40,438 bases of DNA from contig NZ_FOKP01000038.1 in assembly GCF_900112185.1 (NCBI RefSeq), forward strand, positions 1 to 40,438, in the 5' to 3' direction. How positions within the stretch are numbered: the stretch's first letter is position 1; each line of letters begins with the position of its first letter. The position numbers and the translations under genes were made by a program. Below are positions 26,723 through 35,359 of this stretch, piece after piece. Below the pieces are notes generated by a model that did not search any database, had not been told where the DNA came from, and worked only from the letters and a program-made list of their open reading frames with translations. This DNA comes from Allobosea sp. CRIB-10 (GTDB lineage: Bacteria; Pseudomonadota; Alphaproteobacteria; Rhizobiales; Beijerinckiaceae).

Positions 26723-26944
26723 GTCGGCTGTATAAGCATTTAATCGGGGTGTGGCCGGGGCGTCACAGTGGAAAAACCTGCTAAAATCGAGATGATATCG
26801 GTCTTGCCCCCCGCCTCTTGGTAATGTACCACGACTATGATCTCAGGGGGCCGCGACAATCAAGGCGTTGGCGCTCGCTGGAGACGGCCTGACGGGCAGC
26901 TGCTCGAAGGGCACAAAAAAGCGCCACCTTTCGGAGGTTTGGAA
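26723..26944 (+). promoter_or_regulatory. Upstream region of the RTX gene
   Basis: A 222-base non-coding leader precedes the RTX start. GGAGG at 26933-26937, seven bases before ATG 26945, is a strong ribosome binding site. An in-frame upstream ATG (26837) would add 36 residues unlike the RTX fold and has no comparable binding site. No convincing -35/-10 pair is seen by eye, but the gap size and the terminator downstream suggest that the RTX gene has its own promoter here. Confidence 0.45.
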
Positions 26945-28405
26945 ATGGCTTATACGTTTACGGGTACGGCGGCGGCCGACGTTTTCGCGGGCGACAACTC
27001 TGGCGGCAGCGCCGTCGGTCTGGCCGGCAATGATCAGCTCACGGGCGGCACCGGCAACGACGTTCTTTACGGCAATCAGGGCAACGACTCCCTGGTCGGT
27101 GGTGATGGCACGGACATCATCTATGGCGGCACGGACGATGACAGCATCGTCGGCGGTGTCGGCAACGACCAGCTCTATGGCAATGAAGGCCAGGACACGA
27201 TCCTCGGTGATGACGGCGATGATACGATCGTCGGCGGCCAGGATTCGGCTGACGGCAACGACAATCTCACGGGCGGCAACGGCAACGACGTGATCTTCGG
27301 CAACGGCGGCAGCGATGTCATCAGCGCCGGCGCTGGCAACAACACCGTTGTGGGTGGCGTTGGAGCGGACAACATCTCGGCCGATGTCGGCAACGACTTC
27401 ATCTTCGGCAACGAGGGCAACGACACGATCTCGGATCTTGGTGGTGCGAACACGATTTATGCCGGCCAGGGCGATGACTCGGTCGTTGGCACGCTTGCCG
27501 GCAACGATCTGATCTATCTCGGCGAAGGTGCTGACACCGTTGCCTCTAATGCCGGCAACAACACCATCGTCGGTGGCGTTGACTCGACCGACGGCGCTGA
27601 CGTCATCACGACCACCACCGGCAACGACCTGATCTTCGGCAACGGCGGCAACGACACGATCGATGCTGGCGCTGGCAATAACACCCTGATCGGCGGCGCG
27701 GGTAACGACTCGATCGTTGCCGCTGGCGGCAACGATTTCATCTACGGCAACGAAGGCAATGACGTCATCGCCTCTGGCGCTGGCAACAGCACCGTCTTCG
27801 CGGGCCTGGGTAACGACTCGGTCATCGGCGGTGCCAATAACGACCTCGTCTACGGTGGCGAAGGCAACGACTCGATCATCGGCGACGCCGGCAACGACAC
27901 CATCTACGGTGGAGCGGACTCGGCCGGTTCGGTCGACGGCAGCGATATCTTCAGCGCCGGCGCTGGCAATGACCTCATCTTCGGTGGCGCCGGCAATGAT
28001 AGCATCACTGGCGGCACGGGCGTCGACACCATGAGCGGTGGCGCTGGCAACGACCTGTTTACCGCTGTTGGCGGTGACCAAGGTGGTGCGAACAGCTCCG
28101 ACATCATCACGGACTTCAATGCTGATCAGGACAAGATTGCGACCGGTGTCGCAGCGACGTTCTACCTCGGCTTGAACACTGTGGCTGGTGGTGACCTTGA
28201 CACCCAGGCCAACGCCGCTGTTGCGGCTGCCTTCGGAGCCGGTGGTGGCGCCGGTACTATTGCTGCCGCAACGTTCACCTCAGGTTCGGACACCTTCGCG
28301 GTGGTCGATATCGACGGCAGCGGTACTTACACCACTGCTGGCGATTACCTGGTCCGCGTCACCGGCTCCACCGGTACGTTCGACAAGGGCGACTTCATCG
28401 CGTGA
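26945..28405 (+). CDS. RTX-type calcium-binding repeat protein, probable type I secretion substrate
   Basis: 486 residues, acidic, with no Cys. From residue ~26 to ~395 it is almost entirely RTX nonapeptides (GGxGxDxUx); I count about 37, such as GGTGNDVLY, GNEGNDTIS and GGAGNDSIT. These bind calcium and fold into a parallel beta-roll outside the cell. There is no N-terminal signal peptide and no separate enzyme or toxin domain. The last ~90 residues (SSDIITDFNADQDKI to FDKGDFIA) are non-repetitive and probably hold the C-terminal type I secretion signal. A longer-period pattern of four nonapeptides is visible. The ABC transporter and HlyD adaptor encoded downstream are its likely exporter. 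A structural or matrix protein is more plausible than a toxin. Confidence 0.92.
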   Translation: MAYTFTGTAAADVFAGDNSGGSAVGLAGNDQLTGGTGNDVLYGNQGNDSLVGGDGTDIIYGGTDDDSIVGGVGNDQLYGNEGQDTILGDDGDDTIVGGQDSADGNDNLTGGNGNDVIFGNGGSDVISAGAGNNTVVGGVGADNISADVGNDFIFGNEGNDTISDLGGANTIYAGQGDDSVVGTLAGNDLIYLGEGADTVASNAGNNTIVGGVDSTDGADVITTTTGNDLIFGNGGNDTIDAGAGNNTLIGGAGNDSIVAAGGNDFIYGNEGNDVIASGAGNSTVFAGLGNDSVIGGANNDLVYGGEGNDSIIGDAGNDTIYGGADSAGSVDGSDIFSAGAGNDLIFGGAGNDSITGGTGVDTMSGGAGNDLFTAVGGDQGGANSSDIITDFNADQDKIATGVAATFYLGLNTVAGGDLDTQANAAVAAAFGAGGGAGTIAAATFTSGSDTFAVVDIDGSGTYTTAGDYLVRVTGSTGTFDKGDFIA

Positions 28406-28410
28406 TGATG

Positions 28411-28432
28411 TCCGGCGGCTTTCGCCGCCGGA
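28411..28432 (+). repeat. Hairpin directly after the RTX gene
   Basis: Arms TCCGGCGGC (28411-28419) and GCCGCCGGA (28424-28432) with a 4-base loop lie six bases after the RTX stop. No T-run follows. It may protect the 3' end of the RTX mRNA and works beside the terminator 20 bases downstream. Confidence 0.7.
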
Positions 28433-28450
28433 TCCAGCAACGGCGACAGA

Positions 28451-28476
28451 GGGGGCGGCTTCGGCCGCCCCCTTTT
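28451..28476 (+). terminator. Intrinsic terminator after the RTX gene
   Basis: GGGGGCGGC (28451-28459), loop TTCG, GCCGCCCCC (28464-28472), then TTTT. The 9-bp GC-only stem with a UUCG tetraloop and following T-run is a strong rho-independent terminator. It would make the RTX message largely monocistronic and limit read-through into the GT4 gene that starts 17 bases later. Confidence 0.9.
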
Positions 28477-28492
28477 CCATGAGGTGGTCCCG

Positions 28493-30148
28493 ATGCAATT
28501 CGCGCTGACCTATGCGCCCAATGTCTTCGACACGCGTGGCAAGCTGATGGGCCGGCAATCCGCCGGGCTCGGCTTCCTCAGGGCGGCCCTCGAGGCTCAG
28601 CCAGAGCGCATCTGGTGCTACGCCCTGAACCGCCAATCGGCCGAGCTTTTCGGCCGGGACGCACAGGCACTGAGCTCGACGCCGCCGGAGCTCCGTTTCA
28701 TCCCTTGGAGCGAGCCGGCGAAGCTGGCGCAGGCAGGCCTGCTTTACCGTGCCGATCCAGGCATCGGGGACGATGCCTGGCGGCGCCAGCAGATGGCGGC
28801 GCCGCGCAGCTACAGTCTTTGCGGCGTCACGCACACATTGTCCTCGCAGGGCGCGATGACGACGCTGGCGAACCTGCCGCTGGCCCCCCTGTATTCCTGG
28901 GACGCGCTGATCTGCACGTCGACCGTCGCGCGCGACGTCACGCGAGCCCTGCTCGAGACCCAGATCGAGCATCTGCGCGCCCGCCTCGGTGCGACCCGCT
29001 TCACGCTCCCGCAGCTGCCGATGATTCCACTCGGGGTTCACGGTGCCGACTTCGTCTTCTCCGCCGACCAGCGCACCGCGGCCCGCGCAGCGCTCCAGCT
29101 GGGCCCCGACGATGTCGCGGCCCTTTTTGTCGGGCGCCTGAGCTTTCACGCCAAGGCCCATCCCATGCCCATGTTCCTGGGGCTGGAACAAGCAGCCCAG
29201 CGCACAGGAAAGCCGATCAGCCTGATCCTCTTTGGTCAGGCGCCGAGCGAAGCCGTTGCCAGTGCATTCGAGTCCGAGGCGCGCCGCTTCGCCCCGTCTG
29301 TCCGGCTCCTGCGGCTGGACGGCGCCGACGACCTCAACAGGGAGCGGGCCTGGGCGGCCGCCGATCTTTTTACGTCGCTCTCCGACAATATTCAGGAGAC
29401 CTTCGGCCTGACTCCGTTGGAGGCCATGGCGGCGGGCCTGCCCGTCGTCGTCAGCGACTGGGACGGCTACAAGGATACGGTGCGTGACGGCGTAGACGGG
29501 TTCCGCGTAGCGACCCACATGCCGCCGCCGGGCGCAGGCGCGATCCTCGCCGATCGGTTCGACCAACATGTCGATAACTACGACGTCTATGTCGGCTCGG
29601 TCAGCCAGTTCGTTGCAGTCGATGTCGAGGCGGCGGCCGACGCCTACGAAAAACTGGTCGCTGACCCGGAGCTACGCCGGCGGATGGGCGCGGCCGGGCG
29701 CCGGCGCGTCGCCGAGCTGTTCGATTGGCGTGTCGTCTTCAGGCGCTACCAAGCCCTATGGGAGGAGCTGGCGGAGCGCCGCCGCGCTGATCCGAACACG
29801 ACGCCAGAGCTTGCGAACGCCCGCCGGCCCGACCGGCCCGACCCGTTCGCGCTGTTCAGGACGTATCCGACCAGGGCGCTGTCTTGGACGAGCCGCGTGC
29901 GACTGAGGCCGGGGATCGAACCCAGCGCTGCCGGCGACCGTCGCGTGCTCGCTTCGGTCAACTACAGCGCCCCGGTCTTGCCGCCGGAGGCTCTGGTCGC
30001 GCAGATTCTCGCCACGCTCGAGAACGAGGCGGCCAACCTGAGCGCCATCGCCGCCGCTCATCCCGATATGCCCCGGACACAGCTCTTTTTGGCAATCGCC
30101 TGGCTTCTAAAGATGGGCATCGTCACCTTAGAACCTGAGAAAGGTTGA
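28493..30148 (+). CDS. GT4 family glycosyltransferase with extra C-terminal domain
   Basis: 551 residues. The GT-B part spans ~1-430: the N-terminal LTYAPNVFDTRGKLMGRQSA with a glycine-rich loop, ALFVGRLSFHAKAHPMPMFL as hinge and first donor strand, and the E-x7-E donor motif ETFGLTPLE (302-310) followed by AMAAGLPVVVSDWDGYKDTV. The last ~115 residues form an unrecognised helical domain (PEALVAQILATLENEAANLS onward). ATG 28493 has GAGGTGG at an ideal distance. Lying between the RTX gene and its presumed exporter, it is a candidate for glycosylating the RTX protein or the glycan that anchors it, but it could equally belong to polysaccharide synthesis. Confidence 0.85.
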   Translation: MQFALTYAPNVFDTRGKLMGRQSAGLGFLRAALEAQPERIWCYALNRQSAELFGRDAQALSSTPPELRFIPWSEPAKLAQAGLLYRADPGIGDDAWRRQQMAAPRSYSLCGVTHTLSSQGAMTTLANLPLAPLYSWDALICTSTVARDVTRALLETQIEHLRARLGATRFTLPQLPMIPLGVHGADFVFSADQRTAARAALQLGPDDVAALFVGRLSFHAKAHPMPMFLGLEQAAQRTGKPISLILFGQAPSEAVASAFESEARRFAPSVRLLRLDGADDLNRERAWAAADLFTSLSDNIQETFGLTPLEAMAAGLPVVVSDWDGYKDTVRDGVDGFRVATHMPPPGAGAILADRFDQHVDNYDVYVGSVSQFVAVDVEAAADAYEKLVADPELRRRMGAAGRRRVAELFDWRVVFRRYQALWEELAERRRADPNTTPELANARRPDRPDPFALFRTYPTRALSWTSRVRLRPGIEPSAAGDRRVLASVNYSAPVLPPEALVAQILATLENEAANLSAIAAAHPDMPRTQLFLAIAWLLKMGIVTLEPEKG

Positions 30149-30360
30149 CGAGGTCAGTCATGCACTCTTCAACATTAAGGATTTGGCGAGAGACTCCTAA
30201 GCTCAACTTCGCCACAATCTCCCCATAGGGCAGCTCGCTGGGGCACGGCGCCTTTGTCATCAGGGCTAACCGTAGTACAACTCCCTCCACGATTGCGGAT
30301 GTTGAAGTTCGGCGCCGTCCGTCCGAGGGGCGCCGATCCGTTTGTTTGGGTTAGAAATCG
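30149..30360 (+). other. Intergenic region before the type I secretion genes
   Basis: 212 bases without a recognisable gene. A weak inverted repeat (GGCGCC at 30311-30316 and 30329-30334) lies just upstream of the ABC transporter start. No clear ribosome binding site precedes ATG 30361. A promoter for the secretion genes may lie here but is not identifiable by eye. Confidence 0.3.
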
Positions 30361-32547
30361 ATGCCGTCAAGCGCCGTTCAATCTCAAGCCCAACCTGCGG
30401 CTAGCCAGGCCGCACCTTCGGCTGCGCCCGACAGCGGCCTTGCCGCCTTGGCGCTGGTCGCCGCTTTCCATCGCGTCGCTTGCGATATCGGTCAGGTTCG
30501 GCATGAGCTCGGTATCGGTAATCGTCCCGCGAGTGCGGTGGATTTGGTTCGCGCCGGCCGGCGGCTGCGCCTGAAGATCCGCAGATCCTCGCGCACGAGC
30601 GTCGCGTCCCTGCAGAAAATGCCGTTACCGGCGATCCTCGAATTGAAGGATGGTCGCTTCGCGATATACGGGCGTCTTCATCAAGATGGCCGCATGCGCA
30701 TCGTCGATGCGGCGAGCCGCGAGGCGCGAAACCTCACTGCCGATGAACTCGAGGCCGAGTGGTCCGGAACGGCCATTCTGATTACGAAACGCTTCACACT
30801 GGAGCAGGTTCCCGGCAATTTCGGCCTTCACTGGTTTTTGCCTTCGCTGTGGAAGTATCGCCGCGCACTCAGCAGCGTGCTCGTCGCTTCGCTTTTCGTG
30901 CAGCTTTGCGCGCTGGCTACCCCGCTGCTGTTCCAGATCACCATCGACAAAGTGCTGGTTCACCGGGGTTATTCGACCCTGGTCCTCGTCGTGGTCGGAC
31001 TTATCGGGCTCGGCGTCTTCCACGTGTCCTTGCAGTGGCTGCGAACATATGTCTTGGCGCACACCGCAAGCCGGATCGATGTCGAGCTCGGAGCCAAACT
31101 GTTCGATCACTTGCTGCGGCTGCCGCTCAGCTATTTCGAAACACGCGCGACGGGCCAAACGGTTGCGCGCGTGCGCGAGCTCGAGAGCATCCGCAACTTC
31201 CTGACAGGGCAGGGGCTCGCATCCGGGCTCGATCTGATCTTCGCGGTCATCTTCATCGCGATCCTGTTTATGTACTCGCCTTTCTTGGCGACGATCGCGG
31301 TTCTGTCGCTGCCTTGCTACGTGATCATCGCGGCTCTGACGCGGCCCTCCTTGCAGGCGCGTATGAAGGAGAAATTCGAGAAAGGTGCGCTGAGCACGCA
31401 GTTTCTAGTCGAATCGATCGTCGGCGTGCAGACCGTCAAGGCCATGGCCGTGGAGCCTGTGCTGCGCGCTCAATGGGAAGAGCGCTTGGCAGCCTATGTG
31501 AGGTCATCCTTCAACGCGCTGTCTGTGGCCAACACGGGTCAGAACGCGATTCAGTTCGTAACCAAGCTGACCACGGCTTTGGTGCTTTACTTTGGAGCGC
31601 AGGCTGTCATCCAAGGCGATCTGACAGTGGGCGCTTTGATCGCCTTCAATATGATTCTGAATCAAGTGACAGCCCCTGTGCTGAGGCTCTCTCAGCTTTG
31701 GCAGGACTTTCAGCAAGTTAAAATCTCCGTCGATCGACTTGGCGATGTCTTGAACAATTACCCTGAAAGTTCTGCTCTTGTTCAAGCAAACCTGCCGACT
31801 CTGAAAGGCGACGTTCAAATCAAGAATGTCACGTTCCGCTATCAGGAAGGTTCGCGTGAAGTTCTGAGCAATGTCAGCTTGAAGATTCCGGCCGGACAGG
31901 TCATCGGCATTGTTGGGCCGTCTGGTTCGGGCAAATCGACGCTAACGAAACTCATCCAGCGACTTTACGTGCCGGAACGTGGTCAGATCATGGTCGATGG
32001 GATCGATATCGCGCAGGTCGACCCTGCCTCGTTGCGGCGGCAGGTCGGCGTCGTGCTTCAGGAAAATCTGCTGTTTCATAAGACCGTTCACGACAACATC
32101 GCGCTCGCGAACCCCGCACTGTCGCGGGCTCAGGTGATCCAGGTGGCCAGGTTGTCGGGCGCCGACGAATTCATCACGCGTTTGCCCCTCGGTTACGACA
32201 CGATGATCGAGGAGCGCGGTGCAAACCTGTCTGGCGGACAGCGTCAGCGCTTGGCGATTGCGCGCGCACTAGCCATGAATCCGCGCATCCTGATCTTGGA
32301 CGAAGCGACCAGCGCGCTGGACTATGAGAGCGAGCGCATCATTCAGGAGAACATGCGCCACATCGTGCGCGGGCGAACGGTGATCGTCATCGCGCATCGC
32401 CTCGCAGCGGTCCGCGGCTGTGATCGTATCATTGCGCTACAAGACGGAAAAATCGTCGAAGACGGGTCTCATCGCGAGTTGCTTGAGATGCCGACGAGCC
32501 TCTACGGGCGGCTGTGGCGAATTCAGGCTGGAGAGGTTGGCGAATGA
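30361..32547 (+). CDS. Type I secretion ABC transporter (HlyB-like, degenerate C39 domain)
   Basis: 728 residues. Residues ~25-150 are a C39-peptidase-like domain in which the catalytic Cys region reads SGLAALALVAAF, so it is a non-proteolytic C39-like domain as in HlyB, where it holds the unfolded substrate. The membrane domain (~165-455) has about six hydrophobic segments. The ATPase domain has Walker A GPSGSGKST (519-527), signature LSGGQRQR (623-630), Walker B plus D-loop ILILDEATSALD (to 652) and the switch His in IAHR. It forms a homodimer in the inner membrane and recognises a C-terminal secretion signal. The RTX protein encoded 2 kb upstream is the obvious substrate. The stop overlaps the HlyD-type gene (ATGA). 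Confidence 0.95.
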   Translation: MPSSAVQSQAQPAASQAAPSAAPDSGLAALALVAAFHRVACDIGQVRHELGIGNRPASAVDLVRAGRRLRLKIRRSSRTSVASLQKMPLPAILELKDGRFAIYGRLHQDGRMRIVDAASREARNLTADELEAEWSGTAILITKRFTLEQVPGNFGLHWFLPSLWKYRRALSSVLVASLFVQLCALATPLLFQITIDKVLVHRGYSTLVLVVVGLIGLGVFHVSLQWLRTYVLAHTASRIDVELGAKLFDHLLRLPLSYFETRATGQTVARVRELESIRNFLTGQGLASGLDLIFAVIFIAILFMYSPFLATIAVLSLPCYVIIAALTRPSLQARMKEKFEKGALSTQFLVESIVGVQTVKAMAVEPVLRAQWEERLAAYVRSSFNALSVANTGQNAIQFVTKLTTALVLYFGAQAVIQGDLTVGALIAFNMILNQVTAPVLRLSQLWQDFQQVKISVDRLGDVLNNYPESSALVQANLPTLKGDVQIKNVTFRYQEGSREVLSNVSLKIPAGQVIGIVGPSGSGKSTLTKLIQRLYVPERGQIMVDGIDIAQVDPASLRRQVGVVLQENLLFHKTVHDNIALANPALSRAQVIQVARLSGADEFITRLPLGYDTMIEERGANLSGGQRQRLAIARALAMNPRILILDEATSALDYESERIIQENMRHIVRGRTVIVIAHRLAAVRGCDRIIALQDGKIVEDGSHRELLEMPTSLYGRLWRIQAGEVGE

Positions 32548-34019
32548 ACGCGCTGGTCCGACAAGACAACTTCAAAAGCAGCGCCAAGGGGCTCGCTCTG
32601 GTTCCGAAGCGCAGCACGGGCTTCGAGCGCGAGGATCTCGAGTTCCTGCCCGCGCATCTGGAGATCCTGGAAACACCCGAGTCGCCGCGCGCCAGTTGGA
32701 TGCTGTGGTTGCTGTGCGGCATTCTGGCGGCGCTCATCGCCTGGAGTTGGTTCGCTCATCTCGATATTCACGCTATTGCCCAAGGTCGCATTCAGCCTAG
32801 CGGGCGCTCGAAGATCCTCCAGCCAATCGATCCTGGTCGGGTGCAGGCGATCTACGTGACAAATGGCTCGCACGTGAAAGCCGGCGATCTTCTCATCGAA
32901 CTCGATCCGACAGAGGCCGAAGCGGATCGTACCGCGGCTGTCCAGGAACTGCAGGCCATCGACGCCGAGATCATCAGACGGAATGCGGCTTTAGCCGCCG
33001 CGCGTGACGATGCTCCTGAGCAGGCCCTTGAATTTGCGTCCAACGTCAGTGCGGCGTTGAGAACGCGCCAAGAAACGCAGCTGGCGGCTGAGCTCGGCCA
33101 ATACAGGGCGCAACGCTCGACGTTGCAGGCGCAACTCGCGGAGCGTGTGGCGCAGCGCGAGCGATTGGTCATTAGCATCACGGCCCGCGAATCGCTCATG
33201 AGCCTCCTCAACGAACGCGCCCAAATGCGCGAGACGCTGTTGTCCCGCCAAGCGGGCAGCCGGGCGTCCGTCATCGATGCCTTGCAACTGCTCGCCGAGC
33301 AACAAACCAGCCTCGCCTACGACAAGGGTCAGCTGCTCGAGAACGCAGCCGGTCAAACCTCCCTCAGTCGGCGTATCGAGCAGCTCAAGCTTGAGTTTCT
33401 GGCAACTCAGACCGGCAAGATCACAGACGCCGAGCGCCGACGTGATGAACTCCGGCAAACCGTCGTCAAGGCTACGTCGCGGCTAGACCGAACAAAACTC
33501 TTTGCTCCAACTGACGGGGTCGTCCAACAACTAGCGGTAACCACGGTCGGACAAGTTGTGACCACCGGGCAGCCGGTTCTGGTTGTGGTTCCTACCGAGG
33601 GAAAGCTAGAGGTCGAAGCGCTTATACAAAACCGGGACATCGCATTCGTAGAACTCGGGCAAGCGGCCGTGATCAAGGTGGATTCGTTACCCTTTGCTCG
33701 CTATGGTTTTATTCCGGGTGTCGTGCGTCGCATTTCGCCTGACGCGGTTGATGAAAGGGATGCGGGAATCACCGACGCTGCGTCGGCGGCTCGGTCTAAC
33801 AACTCCGGCACGGGGACCGGCACGAGCCGAGTTCAGAATCTGGTTTTTCCGGTGACGGTGGAACTGGGCCAGAATCATATCGCCGTCGACGGTAAGCCGG
33901 TTTCGTTGTCTCCAGGCATGATGGTGACAGTCGAAATTCGTACCGGTTCTCGCCGCGTGATTGACTACATCCTGGCGCCGCTGAGAGAGACCGCTTCTCA
34001 AGCAGGAACTGAGCGCTGA
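32544..34019 (+). CDS. Type I secretion periplasmic adaptor (HlyD family)
   Basis: 491 residues. A short cytoplasmic N-terminus is followed by one membrane segment (SWMLWLLCGILAALIAWSWF, ~53-72), then the lipoyl-like half (IQPSGRSKILQPIDPGRVQA, VKAGDLLIELDPTEAE), a long alpha-helical hairpin (~115-300) and the second lipoyl/beta-barrel part (LFAPTDGVVQQLAVTTVGQV, and the conserved late block LSPGMMVTVEIRTGSRRVID). It links the ABC transporter to a TolC-like outer-membrane protein, which is not encoded here. ATG 32544 overlaps the ABC gene stop. It is the last gene of the plus-strand group; insertion sequences start about 430 bases downstream. Confidence 0.95.
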   Translation: MNALVRQDNFKSSAKGLALVPKRSTGFEREDLEFLPAHLEILETPESPRASWMLWLLCGILAALIAWSWFAHLDIHAIAQGRIQPSGRSKILQPIDPGRVQAIYVTNGSHVKAGDLLIELDPTEAEADRTAAVQELQAIDAEIIRRNAALAAARDDAPEQALEFASNVSAALRTRQETQLAAELGQYRAQRSTLQAQLAERVAQRERLVISITARESLMSLLNERAQMRETLLSRQAGSRASVIDALQLLAEQQTSLAYDKGQLLENAAGQTSLSRRIEQLKLEFLATQTGKITDAERRRDELRQTVVKATSRLDRTKLFAPTDGVVQQLAVTTVGQVVTTGQPVLVVVPTEGKLEVEALIQNRDIAFVELGQAAVIKVDSLPFARYGFIPGVVRRISPDAVDERDAGITDAASAARSNNSGTGTGTSRVQNLVFPVTVELGQNHIAVDGKPVSLSPGMMVTVEIRTGSRRVIDYILAPLRETASQAGTER

Positions 34020-34450
34020 CCCGCTGGACTGGCAGACTCATTTGTCGATCGTCACCTTGACGGCAAATCAAGCGGTTGGGGGAGCTCGTTCGGGTGCTTC
34101 AATCGCCGAGCAAAGGCAGGTAATGATCCAGCGGCCTTGTTCGCTTGCGAGGCCAGGTAAGTGACGTCTCCCGCGTCGGCTGTGCTGGCATACAAACTTG
34201 GGGATAGGCGCTTCAGAAACGAGAGTTTCTTTTGCGTGTACGTTGCCTGCGCGATCCGGCCGATCGCTATCGATCGAACAAGCGCGCTCTTCCCGGGCAC
34301 CGAAGGCTGACGTGTTTGAACACGTCCTGGAAACATCCGTCAGCGACGCTGGAGCCCTTGGGTGAAGGCGGGCGTGCGAGCATCGCGAATTTTCAGAACA
34401 CGCTTGGAGAGACGCAACCCGAGCCGAGCATCGCGTTGCGAGACTAGATC
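34020..34450. other. Gene-poor stretch between secretion genes and IS630
   Basis: About 430 bases without a confidently recognised gene. A minus-strand frame at 34052-34336 (94 codons, containing RIAQATYTQKKLSFLKRLSP) has a reasonably protein-like composition and might be a remnant of a chromosomal gene cut off when IS elements accumulated, but I recognise no family and see no ribosome binding site. No clear intrinsic terminator for the secretion operon is visible. Confidence 0.3.
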
Positions 34451-35139
34451 GTCGGACTTGAAATCGGAATCGCGGGATTCCCTTTGGTGCGGCTTTGTGA
34501 TTCACCGTTTTGGAGGCGGATCATGGGTCGCAGCTATTCGAACGATCTTCGTGAACGGGTTGCCAGCTTGGTCGCGGCGGGTCATTGGCGTCGAGCGGCG
34601 GCGTGCCATTTCGGGGTGAGCGAGAGTTTCGCGGTGAAACTGCTTCAGCGCGCGGCCCGGCTGAAGACGTTGCGTCCGGCCCGCCGGGGACGGCCGCCCG
34701 GCAGCAGGTTGGATGAGCACCGCGTCTTCCTTGGTTGCTCAGGTGGAAGCCACGCCCGACATGACCATGCCGAAACTCGCCGCACGGCTGGTGCAGACGA
34801 CAGGGACGCGCGCGGCACCGGCGGTCCTGTCGCGGTTCCTGTGCCGGTTGGGCTTCACATATATAAAAAAACCGCTGATGGCATCGCAATGCGCACGCGT
34901 GGACATCGCGGAGCAGCGCAATCTCTGGATCACGCGCCGACAGCCGCTGATGCGGCTTGAACCTCATTGGCTCGTCTTCATCGACGAGACCGCGATCAAT
35001 ACCAAGATGATCAGGCTGCGCGGTCGCAGCCTGCGCGGAAAGAGACTGCCTGCCTCGGCGCCCTTCGGACACTGGCGAACCCAGAGCTTCATCGTCGGCC
35101 TGCGCTGCCATGTGAGCATTCGGCGCGGGCCGCGGGAGT

Positions 35140-35355
35140 TCAGCTTTCGGTCGAGGGCTGATCGGCAATCAGATCCCTGAGGGTTTCGAGACCGCGGGAC
35201 GTAAAGGCCATGGTCTGGCGTCCATCCGTGTCATGGATCCAGACGAGGCCGTCCTCCGGATACATCTGGTCGGCGAGTGCCCAGAGCCGATCTTCGGTTT
35301 CGCCCAGCATCTGGGCCGCGAGCGCGATGGTGAAGATGTTGGCGTCGGCGGCCAT
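35140..35355 (-). CDS. Small IS66-associated accessory ORF
   Basis: 71 codons starting at ATG 35355, five bases after the original tnpC stop (35362-35360). It contains NIFTIALAAQMLGETEDRLW, DQMYPEDGLVWIHDTDGRQT and MAFTSRGLETLRDLI. From memory, short proteins with a similar LAEMLG / PEDGLVWV / MAFT-GLE pattern accompany some single-transposase IS66 elements; their function is not known. It appears intact although the transposase before it is broken. Confidence 0.55.
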   Translation of the reverse strand: MAADANIFTIALAAQMLGETEDRLWALADQMYPEDGLVWIHDTDGRQTMAFTSRGLETLRDLIADQPSTES

Positions 35356-35359
35356 GCCG

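Noticed and set aside
27000..28060. Repetitive DNA that might suggest a CRISPR array
   Set aside because: The repeats are in frame, about 27 bases long without spacers, vary in sequence, and encode RTX nonapeptides.
26843..28081. A 412-codon open frame antisense to the RTX gene
   Set aside because: It mirrors the repetitive Gly/Asn/Asp codons of the RTX gene, giving a low-complexity Val/Ala/Asp protein with no ribosome binding site or family resemblance.
26945..28405. RTX protein as a pore-forming toxin
   Set aside because: There is no hydrophobic pore-forming region, no lysine acylation domain and no hlyC-like acyltransferase gene; nearly the whole protein is repeats.
28280..29569. A 429-codon open frame antisense to the GT4 gene and the RTX 3' end
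   Set aside because: It covers the RTX terminator and a well-supported glycosyltransferase on the other strand. Composition is Arg/Gly/Ala-rich, as expected for a GC-rich shadow frame.
34068..34505. A 145-codon minus-strand frame downstream of the HlyD gene
   Set aside because: Cys/Arg/Ser-rich composition unlike a real protein, overlaps the IS630 left end, and no family is recognised.
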